A DNA stretch of 62,715 bases. It comes from Fibrobacter sp. GTDB lineage: Bacteria; Fibrobacterota; Fibrobacteria; Fibrobacterales; Fibrobacteraceae. The notes under the pieces are model-generated. The model ran no database searches and was not told where the DNA came from. It saw nothing but the letters and a program-made list of their open reading frames with translations. A program made the translations under genes and the position numbers. Positions within the stretch are counted from its first letter, which is position 1; the number at the start of each line of letters is the position of its first letter. The stretch covers positions 1 to 62,715 of the forward strand of contig NZ_JAFWOM010000007.1 of NCBI RefSeq assembly GCF_017545445.1, written 5' to 3'. Shown here piece after piece: positions 33,998 through 44,100 of the stretch.

Positions 33998-34552
33998 TCA
34001 TGGTTCGTATGCAATATCAAAAAATGTAGTGCCGTTAAACGTCAAATACTTCGCCCCGACAAATTCCGCAGGGATGTCAATCTCGTAATTTGCGTAACAC
34101 ATACATTTTCTACGAGGTTTTTCCATAATCAGAGTGTCGTTTTTTCCAAGCGATTCATTATATTTAACAATAGTATCTGGCGGAAATTCTTCGTATTCTA
34201 TGGACACCCTTAACGTATCCTCTCGCTTGTCCAACGAAATATTAGACACCTCGCCTGTCTCTGGACAGATGGACTCCAGCCGCTCTTTCAATACAGCAGA
34301 ACCATTTTCGTTCATTACAAAATGAATCGTATCACCAAAAAAGTCGGTTTTCATCAAAGCATCTATGCTGCACGATCCCTCGCTAGCCACAAACGAGCAG
34401 GAATCCAACTTGGCGTAGGTCGCATTTTCCGCAGGCGTTTTACCGGAATTATTTACTGGAGTGCTACCGGCATCAGAATCCTCGGAACAAGCCGAAAACA
34501 TGCAAACACTAGTGGCGATAGCGACTAAAACGGACAGAATTTTTGTTTGCAT
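33998..34552 (-). CDS. Putative lipoprotein of unknown function
   Basis: A 184-residue protein with a type II signal peptide: MQTKILSVLVAIATSVCMFSAC, with lipobox MFSAC and the lipidated Cys at about residue 22. A Ser/Asp/Asn-rich spacer follows, then a beta-rich domain with three further Cys (DSCSF, GSCSI, ESICPETG) and a CMCYANYEIDIPAEF segment near the end. The start at 34552 is chosen by GGAG seven bases upstream. The family is not recognised; many short Fibrobacter lipoproteins have this plan. AT-rich neighbourhood; single gene. Confidence 0.75.
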   Translation of the reverse strand: MQTKILSVLVAIATSVCMFSACSEDSDAGSTPVNNSGKTPAENATYAKLDSCSFVASEGSCSIDALMKTDFFGDTIHFVMNENGSAVLKERLESICPETGEVSNISLDKREDTLRVSIEYEEFPPDTIVKYNESLGKNDTLIMEKPRRKCMCYANYEIDIPAEFVGAKYLTFNGTTFFDIAYEP

Positions 34553-34688
34553 AATAAACTCCATGATTTGCGATTATGTGAAACAACTATACAATCCATC
34601 CATTAAAATAATCAAAAATAATCAACTATCATTTTTATAAAGAAACAATTACAAAAGTGCTCGTTTCCGCCTACGGTCACCAACAGCC

Positions 34689-34723
34689 ACTTCTTACCGA
34701 CTACTGTCTACTTCCTACTTCTC
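34689..34723 (-). repeat. Heptamer array starting at the stop of the cation transporter gene
   Basis: On the minus strand GAAGTAG, GAAGTAG, ACAGTAG, TCGGTAA, GAAGTGG. The first TAG is the stop codon of the CDF gene. Confidence 0.8.
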
Positions 34724-35644
34724 AATCGTCTTAATTTCGTCTTGGGCGGCTCGTTTAGCGTTGTACGGATCTATGTGTACGAGGGCATCGACGACATTTT
34801 CGCCGGAATCAATGAGTCGCTGCTCGACTTCTTCGGCAACATCATGAGCATCCTTCAAAGTCATCTGGTCATCGACGACAATGTGAACATCCACATGCAA
34901 ATCGCTACCGACGTAACGCGAGCGGAGTCCATGCAAACTAATAACTTTCGGATGCGAAAGAGCCAGTTTGCGCAGCTTCCCGAGAACATCGGGGTTGGCA
35001 CCGCGATCGACTAGCTGATGAAGCCCGGGAGCCGCAATTTCAAACGCGGAATGCATAATAAAGAACGCGACAACCAACGCACCCACGGAGTCCGCAAACC
35101 ACAGCTGCGGGAGCAAAATGGCAAACACGACTGCCACAAGCACGGGGATAGAACTAAACGCATCGCTGCGGTGATGCCAAGCGTTCGCTTCGAGCACCTG
35201 ACTGCGGATTTTCCGCCCAGCACTGCGCGTATAGCGAAAAAGAACCTCTTTCACGATAATGGATGCAAGAGCCATCACTGCAACGGACGATTCCGGGTGG
35301 GAAGCCTCGCCTGCCAAAAGTGCAAGCACCGCCTTATACCCGATACCAATGCCCACAGCGGCAACCGCAAGACCAATGCCAATCGTAATGAGCGTTTCGA
35401 AACGCCTATGCCCATAAGGGTGTTCCGCATCCGGCGGAGAGTTCCAAAAGTGGCTGCCGACAATCACCGCGACATCAGTCACAAAATCAGACGCACTGTG
35501 AATAGCGTCTGCAACAAGCGCTTGGGAATTCCCCACAACCCCCACGACAAACTTGGCAACAGAGAGAGCTGCGTTCCAGCCGAGCCCCACCCAAGTTACC
35601 TTACGAACTTCTGCACTATCGTCTTTTTTGCGTACGCGAGTCAT
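34715..35644 (-). CDS. Cation diffusion facilitator (CDF) transporter
   Basis: A 309-residue inner-membrane protein with about six membrane segments and a C-terminal cytoplasmic domain. CDF landmarks: the metal-site motif HSASDFVTD (H-x3-D in TM2), HPYGHRRFE after TM2, a second site HHRSDAFSS in TM5, and a C-terminal HVDVHIVVDDQMTL segment with metal-binding His. CDF proteins export Zn2+, Fe2+, Co2+ or Mn2+ in exchange for protons; the metal is not certain, though HxxxD/HxxxD fits Zn/Fe exporters. The ATG at 35644 has no clear ribosome-binding site. Divergent from the MacA-like gene across 87 bp. Confidence 0.92.
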   Translation of the reverse strand: MTRVRKKDDSAEVRKVTWVGLGWNAALSVAKFVVGVVGNSQALVADAIHSASDFVTDVAVIVGSHFWNSPPDAEHPYGHRRFETLITIGIGLAVAAVGIGIGYKAVLALLAGEASHPESSVAVMALASIIVKEVLFRYTRSAGRKIRSQVLEANAWHHRSDAFSSIPVLVAVVFAILLPQLWFADSVGALVVAFFIMHSAFEIAAPGLHQLVDRGANPDVLGKLRKLALSHPKVISLHGLRSRYVGSDLHVDVHIVVDDQMTLKDAHDVAEEVEQRLIDSGENVVDALVHIDPYNAKRAAQDEIKTIEK

Positions 35645-35731
35645 GACTGTTAAGCTAGAAAATTTGCAACCGAACAAGCCCCAAAATCATCAAAATTGCT
35701 GTAATAAAAAATCAATGTTTCTATTTTTCTA

Positions 35732-37036
35732 ATGCTTATGAAAACATTTTTGAAATTCATCTTCGTCATCGCCATTTTGGCAGCAATCGCCTTCGGCGTC
35801 AAGTCGTACTTCTTTAACGATACCGCCGCGAACCAAGTTGGCGAACTCATCAGCACCAAGGTTGTCACGGACACCATCAAGACTACAATTTCTGCGACAG
35901 GTACGCTGGAACCGGTTGACCAAGTAGAAGTCGGTACGCAGGTTTCCGGCGACATCGCAAAAATTAACGCTGACTTCAATTCCAAAGTCAAGAAGGGGCA
36001 AGTCATTGCCGAACTGGACAAGTCCAAGTTGCAATCGACGTTGAAGCAGGCAACGATTTCGTACAAGAGTGCCGAAAACGATTTAAATTACAAACAAAGC
36101 ACCTACAACCGCATCAAGAAGCTCGCCGAAAGCAAGAGTGCAAGTGCTGTCGAACTGGAACAAGCGGAATACAATTTGAACGCAGCCAAGTTATCTGTAG
36201 AACAACGTAAAAACGAAGTTGCACAAGCGAAATTGAATTTGAGTTACGCGACCATCAAAAGCCCCATTGACGGAGTCGTTTTGAAGCGTGCCGTTGACGT
36301 AGGCCAGACGGTTGCGGCCTCCATGAGCACTCCGACGTTGTTCATCATTGCAAAGGACTTGGTACAAATGAAGGTCATGGCATCCGTTGACGAAGCGGAT
36401 ATCGGTCAAGTCAAGGCTGGGCAGCGAGTTTCATTTACAGTCGATGCGTTCCAGAATGACACGTTCCACGGCACCGTGCAAGAGGTTCGCCTGAACCCGA
36501 CAACGACAAGCAATGTGGTGACATACACGGTTGTCATTACTGCTGAAAATCCCGATCAAAAGCTTTTGCCCGGCATGACTGCCACTTGCACAATCGTGAC
36601 GCAAGAGATTACGGATGCCGTTACGATTCCCGTCAAGGCACTCAAGTTCACGCCTGCCGAAGGCACTCCTATGATGGACCCGAAAGATATGCCGCGTCCG
36701 CAACGCCCCAAGACTGCCGAAGCTGGCGACAACTTCCCTCCCCCACCACCGGGCATGGGACCGGGAGGCCCCGGCGGAGCATCGACCGGAGCAAAGAAGA
36801 AGCATAAAAAGCCGAAGCTCGAAGGCAACCTCGTTTGGATAAACATCAACGGCAAGGCCGCTCCGCGTCCGGTCAAGATTGGATTGAGCGATGGCGTGAA
36901 TGTGCAGATTTTGCGAGGTCTTAACGTCGGCGACTCCGTCATCACCAGTCAAGAAGTCATTTCGACAAAATCCAACATCAAATCTGAAGCCAAAAGCCCG
37001 TTCATGCCGCAAAGACCGGGAAAAAAAAGAAAGTAG
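35732..37036 (+). CDS. MacA/HlyD-type periplasmic adaptor protein
   Basis: A 434-residue membrane-fusion protein. N-terminal anchor (residues 4-24), lipoyl/barrel-sandwich halves (GTLEPVDQVEVGTQVSG and ATIKSPIDGVVLKRAVDVGQ) around a coiled-coil hairpin (about 85-170), a beta-barrel, and a membrane-proximal domain. Adaptor proteins link an inner-membrane transporter to an outer-membrane channel in tripartite efflux or type I secretion. Odd point: an insertion of about 60 residues (about 305-370) rich in Pro, Gly and Lys (PPPPPGMGPGGPGG then KKKHKK) interrupts the membrane-proximal domain. No MacB-type ATPase or TolC gene follows; the gene ends in a heptamer array. Confidence 0.87.
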   Translation: MLMKTFLKFIFVIAILAAIAFGVKSYFFNDTAANQVGELISTKVVTDTIKTTISATGTLEPVDQVEVGTQVSGDIAKINADFNSKVKKGQVIAELDKSKLQSTLKQATISYKSAENDLNYKQSTYNRIKKLAESKSASAVELEQAEYNLNAAKLSVEQRKNEVAQAKLNLSYATIKSPIDGVVLKRAVDVGQTVAASMSTPTLFIIAKDLVQMKVMASVDEADIGQVKAGQRVSFTVDAFQNDTFHGTVQEVRLNPTTTSNVVTYTVVITAENPDQKLLPGMTATCTIVTQEITDAVTIPVKALKFTPAEGTPMMDPKDMPRPQRPKTAEAGDNFPPPPPGMGPGGPGGASTGAKKKHKKPKLEGNLVWININGKAAPRPVKIGLSDGVNVQILRGLNVGDSVITSQEVISTKSNIKSEAKSPFMPQRPGKKRK

Positions 37037-37067
37037 TTAGTAAACAGTGGTTGGTGGTTAGGGGGAC
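37033..37067 (+). repeat. Heptamer array containing the stop of the adaptor gene
   Basis: GTAGTTA, GTAAACA, GTGGTTG, GTGGTTA, GGGGGAC. The TAG of the first unit is the stop codon. From 37070 to 37200 there is no gene, only a REP-like CCCTTCGACATGG / TTCGACAGGCTC segment. Confidence 0.75.
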
Positions 37068-37224
37068 GCGAGGAGTTCCGTATCTGCAATTAGAGCCGTG
37101 TAAGCAGATCCCGGCCCTTCGACATGGTTCGACAGGCTCACCAACCGAACTCAGGGACCTTAAGCCGGGATGACAGTAAAAAGAGCCGTATCTGCGAGGG
37201 TGCATCCTCGCTTATTGCAAGCTG

Positions 37225-38079
37225 TTACTGCTCAAGAACGTGAGTTAGATACAACACCATCAAGAGATCGCCCCAAAGGTACATGAAGGGGGCTGCCACA
37301 GCAAGGAACGGTCCAAAAGGAATTTGCCCCCCCTCTTCTTCATTACTGTCCTTTGCTGCCTTACGGTTCTTGATCATCCCATACGGGACCATCACCAAAA
37401 GTCCAAGCACAGCAGCGACAATCAACGTTTCGACGGCACCGGTTACGCCCATCAAAGCCCCGTACCCCGCCAAAAGCTTGACATCGCCAAAACCCATCGC
37501 TTCTTTTTTAAGCACTTTAGTTGCAATCCAGCCGACGAGATAAAGCCCATCGCCCGCAGCAACAGCGCCAATCAAACTTTGGAACGGTGTGATGCCCCCC
37601 GGAATCAGCGAAATCAAAAGCCCTGCGACAATTCCTCCGACCGAAATAGAATCAGGAATGAGCTTGTACTGGCAATCGACAGCACACACGGGGTACGCCC
37701 CGAGCAAAAGCCAGAACAGAGCCGCCGCGTTCGCCCAAGTCTGGGGAGAAAGCACAGGCCGCGTAAAATCAGTCCCGAAGCCAACTGCAGCATAAAGAGC
37801 CAAGGCCCCCAGCAAACCGCAAAGAGCCTCACCGATGGGATAAATCACGCTGATAGGCTGTTTGCAGCATGCGCTTTTTCCGCGAAGCCAAAGCCAGCCG
37901 ACAATCGGCAAATTATAGCGGATGGGGATTCTCTTTTTGCAAAGAGGGCAATGCGACGGCGGATTAATCAGCGAAATTCCGCGCGGCATACGATAGACAA
38001 TCACGTTATAGAAGCTCCCAACACAGGCTCCAACGCAAAAAAATACGATTAACCAGTACCAAAGTGGAATTTCTTCCAT
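37225..38079 (-). CDS. pilD: Prepilin peptidase (A24 family)
   Basis: A 284-residue inner-membrane aspartyl protease that cleaves and N-methylates type IV prepilins. It has the N-terminal methyltransferase domain with zinc Cys pairs (HCPLCKKR and ACCKQP), eight hydrophobic segments, and both catalytic aspartates: one in DCQYKLIPD and one in the GFGDVKLL motif (normally GxGD). Length and layout match full-length PilD/GspO. It presumably processes the pilin encoded at 4.4 kb; no other pilus gene is nearby. Minus strand alone; divergent from the DUF6941 gene, with 71 bp between. Confidence 0.92.
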   Translation of the reverse strand: MEEIPLWYWLIVFFCVGACVGSFYNVIVYRMPRGISLINPPSHCPLCKKRIPIRYNLPIVGWLWLRGKSACCKQPISVIYPIGEALCGLLGALALYAAVGFGTDFTRPVLSPQTWANAAALFWLLLGAYPVCAVDCQYKLIPDSISVGGIVAGLLISLIPGGITPFQSLIGAVAAGDGLYLVGWIATKVLKKEAMGFGDVKLLAGYGALMGVTGAVETLIVAAVLGLLVMVPYGMIKNRKAAKDSNEEEGGQIPFGPFLAVAAPFMYLWGDLLMVLYLTHVLEQ

Positions 38080-38150
38080 AAAAACCTCGTCTTTTTACGA
38101 ATATAATTATAATTTAGTTAAACATTTATCAAACACAGGGAGATCCCTCA

Positions 38151-38612
38151 ATGAATATTGAAATTGCCGCAATTTGTGATGCCGCCACCGCCAACGATAT
38201 CGGTGGACGCATGAACATTCTTGGTGCCTTTGACCGCATTTTTGCAAAATTTCCGCTTGTGATTCCGCAGTGTTCTGCGGCATTCCGCTTGCGCTACCAG
38301 CGTTCCGAAGCGGGTTCTCATCAGCTGAACTTGTCCATCGAAGATGTCGTAGGGCATCCGATCGTACCGCCGATGCAGTCCGAAATCCAGCTGCAAGAAG
38401 TGGCACAGGGCTTTGACACGGCTGCCGTAAACATGATTCTGAACATGCAACGCTTGCAGTTCGCTCGCCCGGACAAGTACATCGTGCGTTTGTTTGCCGA
38501 CAACGAAGAACTTGCTGCACTTCCGCTGTACGTCCTCGAAGACCCGCGTTTCGCACAGCAGAAGCCGCAGGAACCGACGACCGATGACGGAACCGTTGAC
38601 GGAAGAGCATAG
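38151..38612 (+). CDS. DUF6941-like protein
   Basis: A 153-residue soluble protein with the pattern of DUF6941: MNIEIAAICDAATANDIGGRMNILG at the start (a beta-strand plus 'DA...GK.n..G.f' turn), FRLRYQRSE, and a late YIVRLFADNEELAALPLYV region. These small all-beta proteins occur in many bacterial phyla and have no known function. AGGGAG precedes the ATG. The C terminus is a disordered Gln/Pro/Thr tail. The stop TAG is immediately followed by a GCGGC-TTC-GCCGC hairpin and heptamers. Confidence 0.7.
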   Translation: MNIEIAAICDAATANDIGGRMNILGAFDRIFAKFPLVIPQCSAAFRLRYQRSEAGSHQLNLSIEDVVGHPIVPPMQSEIQLQEVAQGFDTAAVNMILNMQRLQFARPDKYIVRLFADNEELAALPLYVLEDPRFAQQKPQEPTTDDGTVDGRA

Positions 38613-38658
38613 GCGGCTTCGCCGCAGTAGGCAGTAAAAAGTAAACAGTCGGAAGTGA
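38613..38658 (+). repeat. TTC-loop hairpin joined to a heptamer array
   Basis: GCGGC-TTC-GCCGC (38613-38625), then from 38624 GCAGTAG, GCAGTAA, AAAGTAA, ACAGTCG, GAAGTGA. The same hairpin + AGT(A/T)GG joint recurs at 62473. Confidence 0.75.
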
Positions 38659-38680
38659 ATAGGCTGTCCAAAACTGATTG

Positions 38681-38706
38681 ACGCCGGGGTTTTCCCGGCG
38701 TTTTTT
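38681..38706 (+). terminator. Intrinsic terminator
   Basis: CGCCGGG / CCCGGCG (38682-38688 and 38694-38700) with a GTTTT loop, then TTTTTT. Confidence 0.85.
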
Positions 38707-38783
38707 CTATTTTATACCTTAATTAGATTCCTTCGCATTCGCTCGGAATGACGTTTTTAAACAATCAATTTTATCTTAATAAC

Positions 38784-39287
38784 ATGCATTTTAGTTCTTT
38801 TAAAATTTTCGTTCCATTCATCGTTGCAAGCTTTACCGCTTGTAGCGGCATTAACGACAGCTGGGAAGTCAAGGGCGGAGGTTTTCTGAAGTACAGCATC
38901 AATGACGGCGAAGAAATCACGCAAGAGCTGGACCGGGACGACGTAGAAATTCCTTATATCCGAAATACACACCATTACCTGCAAATAAAAATTCCCGCAA
39001 ACCGCAGCGAACGCAGGGACCGGCTGCAAATTATGGTGCATAACCCCAAACTCAGCAAAAACAACATCGTTCCAAGCCAAACATGGATTCAAATTGAAGA
39101 CACGCCCAAAGCACTGATTAAAGGCGAAAACAACTACGTAGATATCGACCAAAAAGACGACACCAAGTGGACTGCAACCATCAACATACACTTCGAAGAC
39201 TGTAGGCAAGGGAAATGCGACGACAGCCTCTCGCCGGTTCTTTTCAAGGGCCGCATGCACTACTGGATTGCCGAAGACGACCGATAA
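38784..39287 (+). CDS. Small putative lipoprotein
   Basis: A 167-residue protein. The ATG at 38784 starts a lipoprotein signal, MHFSSFKIFVPFIVASFTAC, with lipobox FTAC; the frame is open 12 codons upstream. The mature part is hydrophilic and beta-rich, has a single other Cys pair (EDCRQGKCDD) near the C terminus, and no family I recognise. It follows a terminator and precedes a tRNA gene, so it is probably transcribed alone. No clear Shine-Dalgarno is present. Confidence 0.7.
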   Translation: MHFSSFKIFVPFIVASFTACSGINDSWEVKGGGFLKYSINDGEEITQELDRDDVEIPYIRNTHHYLQIKIPANRSERRDRLQIMVHNPKLSKNNIVPSQTWIQIEDTPKALIKGENNYVDIDQKDDTKWTATINIHFEDCRQGKCDDSLSPVLFKGRMHYWIAEDDR

Positions 39288-39338
39288 ACGAGAAAATGTT
39301 GGCAAAAAATTTTTTTTAACTTTTATCGCCAATCACCC

Positions 39339-39367
39339 TTGACAAGAGCACAATCATTTTCTAATAT
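39339..39367 (+). promoter_or_regulatory. Sigma-70 consensus promoter of tRNA-Val
   Basis: TTGACA (39339-39344), exactly 17 bases, TAATAT (39362-39367), 14 bases before the tRNA. The cleanest promoter in the window. Confidence 0.85.
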
Positions 39368-39381
39368 TGGGCTACCTTAAT

Positions 39382-39455
<74 letters not shown>

Positions 39456-39460
39456 CTGAA

Positions 39461-39489
39461 AAATCCTCGCAGAAATGCGAGGATTTTTT
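39461..39489 (+). terminator. Intrinsic terminator of the tRNA-Val gene
   Basis: AAATCCTCGC (39461-39470), AGAAAT loop, GCGAGGATTT (39477-39486), then more T. Confidence 0.9.
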
Positions 39490-39526
39490 TTACACTTTCC
39501 TCAAACAACAACAGCAAATCCTTATA

Positions 39527-39557
39527 AAAAAGAAAACCCCAGCACAATTGGCTGGGG
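39527..39557 (-). terminator. Intrinsic terminator of the dicarboxylate transporter gene
   Basis: On the minus strand CCCCAGC, seven-base loop, GCTGGGG followed by TTTTCTTTTTT. It faces the tRNA terminator. Confidence 0.8.
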
Positions 39558-39593
39558 CGATAAAAGGCAAATGAAAAATATGGATGTTATTGA

Positions 39594-41057
39594 TTATCCG
39601 AAGAAGTGAACCTTCGCAAGGACAACCATCATAAGCCAAGAGAGCACGAGACCACCGAGACCCATCACGACACCGGTAATGGCCATGCCGCGCGTATCGG
39701 TGTAACCTGTAGCATGAGCAAGTGCGTTAGGCGGAGTCGAAATCGGGAGGCTCATGCCAAGAGAGCTTGCAAATGCAACAGACACCAAGAGAGCGGTCAC
39801 GCCACCGAGGCTGGTCAAGTTGTCCTGGCAAGCGATGCCCACAGCGCAGAGAATCGGCACAAGGAGCGTAGCCGTAGAGGTGTGGCTCATGAAGTTCGCC
39901 ATGAAGAGGCAGATGATGCCGCAGCCGACCATCAGCGCAATCGGAGACCAGCTTGCAAACGGAATCGTCTTGATGAGGTGAGCTGCAAGACCTGTAGCGT
40001 TGAGGCCCACGCCAAGAGCAAAACCACCAGCCACAAGCCAGAGCACATCCCAGCTCATCGCGTTCAAGTCTTTCTTGGTAATCACGCCCGTCAAAGCGAA
40101 CACAGCCATCGGGATCATTGCAATCGCATTATCGTTGATTCCATGAACACCCTTACCGGTCACCCACAAAACAACGCACACCACAAAAGTAATATAAACG
40201 ATGATGGCCTTGGGGCTTGTATCAAACTTGCCAGCACCTTCGATATTCAAGGACATTTCCTTCATCTTGATCGGGTAAATCTTGAGGAGGAGGAGCCAAG
40301 CAATCACCATCAAAACAATCACGTACGGAATACCGAAAGCCATCCACTGACCGAAGCTCACCTGGTTGGCAACGAGGTCGCCACGGGCAATAGCATCGTT
40401 CAAGGCACCGAGGGCGATAGCGTTAGGAGGCGTACCGATAGGAGTACCCATACCGCCGATATTTGCGCCAAGCGGAATGGCAAGGGCAAAAGCTGCTTTA
40501 CCGCGGTCGCTTTCGTCAAAGAGCTTGAGCACCGGAGCGAGGATGGCAAGCATCATGGCTGCGGTCGCGGTGTTGCTCATGAACATCGAGAACACGGCCG
40601 TGATGAGCATGAGGCCGAGAAGCACGAACTTCGGATTCTTGCCGAAGGGCTTCAGGAGCACACGGGCAAGGTTCAAGTCCATCTTGTACTTCGTGGCAGC
40701 AGCAGCAAGGAAGAAGCCGCCCAAGAAGAGCATGATGATCGGGTTTGCGAAAGTCGCCATAATGGACTTATGGCTGATCATCTTCACGCCGTCAACATGG
40801 AACGGAGTGAGGGCGGAATCCGACATGGTAATGATCATGAGCACGATGACGAGCATCGAGGTAGACCAAATCGGAAACGGTTGGAGAATCCAGAAGAGGG
40901 CCGCCATCACGAAAACGCCAATAACGCGAATTTCGAGCGGATTGAGGATTCCCATGGGGCTTGCGGCATCGAATCCGAGGGATTCGTAGGGCAAGAAGAG
41001 AGCAGCGATGGCGAGCACCGTTGCAACGATGAACTTGATGAATTGTGCTTTTGTCAT
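39594..41057 (-). CDS. DASS-family sodium-coupled dicarboxylate transporter
   Basis: A 487-residue inner-membrane carrier with about 11-12 membrane segments. It has the two inverted-repeat ion/substrate motifs of the SLC13/VcINDY family: SNTATAAMM and GTPPNAIALG in the first half; SHTSTATLL (His where Asn is usual) and STPPNALAHA in the second. Such carriers import succinate, malate, fumarate, sulfate or related anions with Na+. In an organism that makes succinate as main product, C4-dicarboxylate traffic is plausible, but the substrate is not shown. Single gene. Confidence 0.9.
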   Translation of the reverse strand: MTKAQFIKFIVATVLAIAALFLPYESLGFDAASPMGILNPLEIRVIGVFVMAALFWILQPFPIWSTSMLVIVLMIITMSDSALTPFHVDGVKMISHKSIMATFANPIIMLFLGGFFLAAAATKYKMDLNLARVLLKPFGKNPKFVLLGLMLITAVFSMFMSNTATAAMMLAILAPVLKLFDESDRGKAAFALAIPLGANIGGMGTPIGTPPNAIALGALNDAIARGDLVANQVSFGQWMAFGIPYVIVLMVIAWLLLLKIYPIKMKEMSLNIEGAGKFDTSPKAIIVYITFVVCVVLWVTGKGVHGINDNAIAMIPMAVFALTGVITKKDLNAMSWDVLWLVAGGFALGVGLNATGLAAHLIKTIPFASWSPIALMVGCGIICLFMANFMSHTSTATLLVPILCAVGIACQDNLTSLGGVTALLVSVAFASSLGMSLPISTPPNALAHATGYTDTRGMAITGVVMGLGGLVLSWLMMVVLAKVHFFG

Positions 41058-41124
41058 AACGAGCGCAAATTTAGTAATTATTGCGCTGTTCGGCTAGACC
41101 CCATATGGGGGCCAGTGCGAGATA

Positions 41125-44100
41125 TCACCGGACCATGATGCGGGCGGAAGCGGATTGGCTTCCAACCTGCATGCGCACGAAATAGACCCCGCACTTTGGC
41201 TTTTTCATCGAAACGACATTCGAACCCTCGTTTGCGATAGACTTGCCTGTAGCAAAGACGCGACCGTCAATACCCACGATGCTCACCTTGACATTAGAAC
41301 CCGCGAGATTCGCTGCGGCATCAAAGCCTACGTTCAAGACATTCTGCATCTGGTTCACGTGGAAATTCTTCAGCAAGTTTTTCGCAATGCTAACAGGGAC
41401 CGTATTTTTCGTCACTCGCACAGAAACATTCTTCGCTTTTAGCGAAAGCTGTACGTCCAGCGGACGATCATTTACGACTTCAACAGTTTCATCGTTCATG
41501 GTCGCATAAACACGCATGCCCTTTGCCCACACGCTTTCGAGCCCGACAAAACTCAAGTGCCCCTTGCGGGAACTCGTCGCACTCGCTTCGAGATTCCATT
41601 CAATGTCATCACTAATTTCTTTGACGCTCTTTTCAAGACGTTTTCCATTCTCGACAATGGAAAGGTTCACGCGATCGCCCATACCAGCCGGCGGTTCACT
41701 AAATGATTTTGCTGTTTTGCCAACGACAAGTTCATTCCAGGAATCACGTTTGCCGTTATCGTCTTCCAATACTACGCGGAGGTTCCAGTCCTCAGAATCG
41801 GCGCTCTTTGAAAGCACCTCACGTTCACCTTCAAGGATTATCGCAGCCTTCAAAGGAATGCGAAGTTCCTTAGACTCGTCAACATGAACCCAAATCGCTT
41901 CGTATGGTCCAAGCGTATCCACAGGAACACATTCTCCAGCTTTCGGATCCCACTTCCTGAACTCCACATCATTTTCTTGCGGAAGCTTGATGTACCAACC
42001 AAACGGGTTAGCGACAAGATTCCAGCCAGAAAAATTGTTGTTCAGAGTCCATACAATTTCATCATTCATGTTCGGTGTCTGTAAATCGAGGGAGAGCGTT
42101 TGTTTATTCGCAAAGCCATACCAATAACCACGCGTCGAATCAAAATTCTGTGTTACTTTAAACCTGCGGTACTGCCAATAATCACCCACCGGATTCGTTT
42201 CGTCCCACCAGAACACAGAAGTAACCGCACCACTTTGCTCTTGACTTGCAATACGGCAAGCCTGTTCCATTTGTTCTCGAAGATATTCATCTTCTGCGCC
42301 GCTCTCACGATATTCATCTTTCATTTGTTCACATTGTTTTACGGCCCAATTATCATGACCACTATAAAGGAGTGTTTCTATATCGTTTACGCATTTATCG
42401 CCTTTTTGATGGCAGAAGGCATACAAAGAATACGTCTGCCAAAAACTAGAATCTACATCTACATGCATTTCCTTTTCGGCCACGAATGGCTGGACATAGC
42501 TGGCAGAATCATAGCCATCCGTGAGCGTAAATGTTACGGAGTATTCACCGACAGGCGCCGGGTCCAATCGCCATGTGCCGTTTTTAACACTTTCAACATC
42601 TCTGCCACGCACCACAGTATCAAGATAGATGCCCGCATCGGATGTCACAACAATATGGTAGTTAACGTCAATGGGTGAATCGGTTTGGTTGTTGGTAAAC
42701 GTCATGCGAAGGGCGTTTCCTTCTTGCGTGACAACCGGTCCTACAAGATCCCTCACGTATGTATTGCCAGAGCTGGATTGCGGAGCAAAACTGTCACTGG
42801 ATCCAAACACGTCGTACCAGGATGACGAAGATGCAATCGAGCTGTTGGATAGATCCTCGATCGGGGTCGAGGATGACGAATAGTCCGGGGTCGAGATGGA
42901 CGAAGAAGATTCAACAAAACTGCTACTGGATTCTTCGCTGGAGCTCAGAATGACACTGGAAGAAGATGCGGTATCATACGAACTCGAAGAATTGTCATCC
43001 TGGAAGCTCGAAGAGCTGATAGGATCCATGGAGCTGCTGGACGGATTTTCGATCGGGGTCGAGGATGACGATGCAGCGGAACTTTGGACGACGCTGGACG
43101 AAGATGCAGCGGAGCTACTAGAAGCCGGACAATCCTTCGATAGCGCATGGACTTCCAAATCGCCTTTGACCTCGCTAAAATCAGTGTCCCAGCCATTAAA
43201 GCATAGGTCACCTAACGGTTCAGGCGTGGCCGGCGCCCTTGCCGACAATCCTTCCTGAACGTTTTGCGTTTTTATCACAGTCGTGCCATCCAGACCATAG
43301 AAATTGACCGTAAATACGCACTTTTTCGTGTTCGGTTTGACTTCCAAATTGCCTTTGACCGCGCTAAAATCTGTGTCCCAACCAATAAAGCACAAGTCAT
43401 CCTTCGGCGACGGGTCTGTCGGAGGAACAGCAGCTTCCCCATAAAGGACTACCTGTTCCGAGCCATCAATGACAAATCCTCTAAGGTCATAGAACTTCAC
43501 TGTATATTCGCAAGGCTTAGATTTGGCTTTGACTTTCAAACCTTTAGTCACACTACTGAGGTCTTCATCCCAGTGACTAAAGCACTTGCCATCTGCGGTA
43601 GGTTCAGGATCTTTCGGCGCTATTGCAGCCTTGCCTTTATCTACAATCTGCGGATTATCCAAGGATTTTCCATTCGCCGTCGTGGCTCCGACAATCAGCT
43701 GTCCATCCAGACCATAGAAAAACACCTGATAACAATCCTTAGAATTAGCACTGACATTCATGTTTCGCGTCACTTTGGTATAGTCATCCGTATTTTTGCT
43801 CCACCCATCAAAGCAACGACCATTTCCCATGCTATTGAATACCGGTTCAGGATCTTTAGGAGCAACAGCCGATTTACCGTATTCCACTATCTGAGGATAC
43901 GGCAATAGAGTTCCATTTTCGGTCACAGGATTTTCTATAGGTTTGCCATTCAAATCATTGAATACTACAGGATACGTGCAAATAACAAATTGTTCAGTAA
44001 CTTCCAAATTTCCCTTCACATGAGTATATTCTTTATCCCAGCCATCAAAACAAACGCCGTCATCCGATTCCAGAAGCAATTCGGATTTACTCGGAGGGAT

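Noticed and set aside
39606..41138. 510-codon frame antisense to the dicarboxylate transporter
   Set aside because: Extremely His/Arg/Glu-rich composition without hydrophobic core; a shadow of a Gly/Ala/Ile-rich membrane protein.
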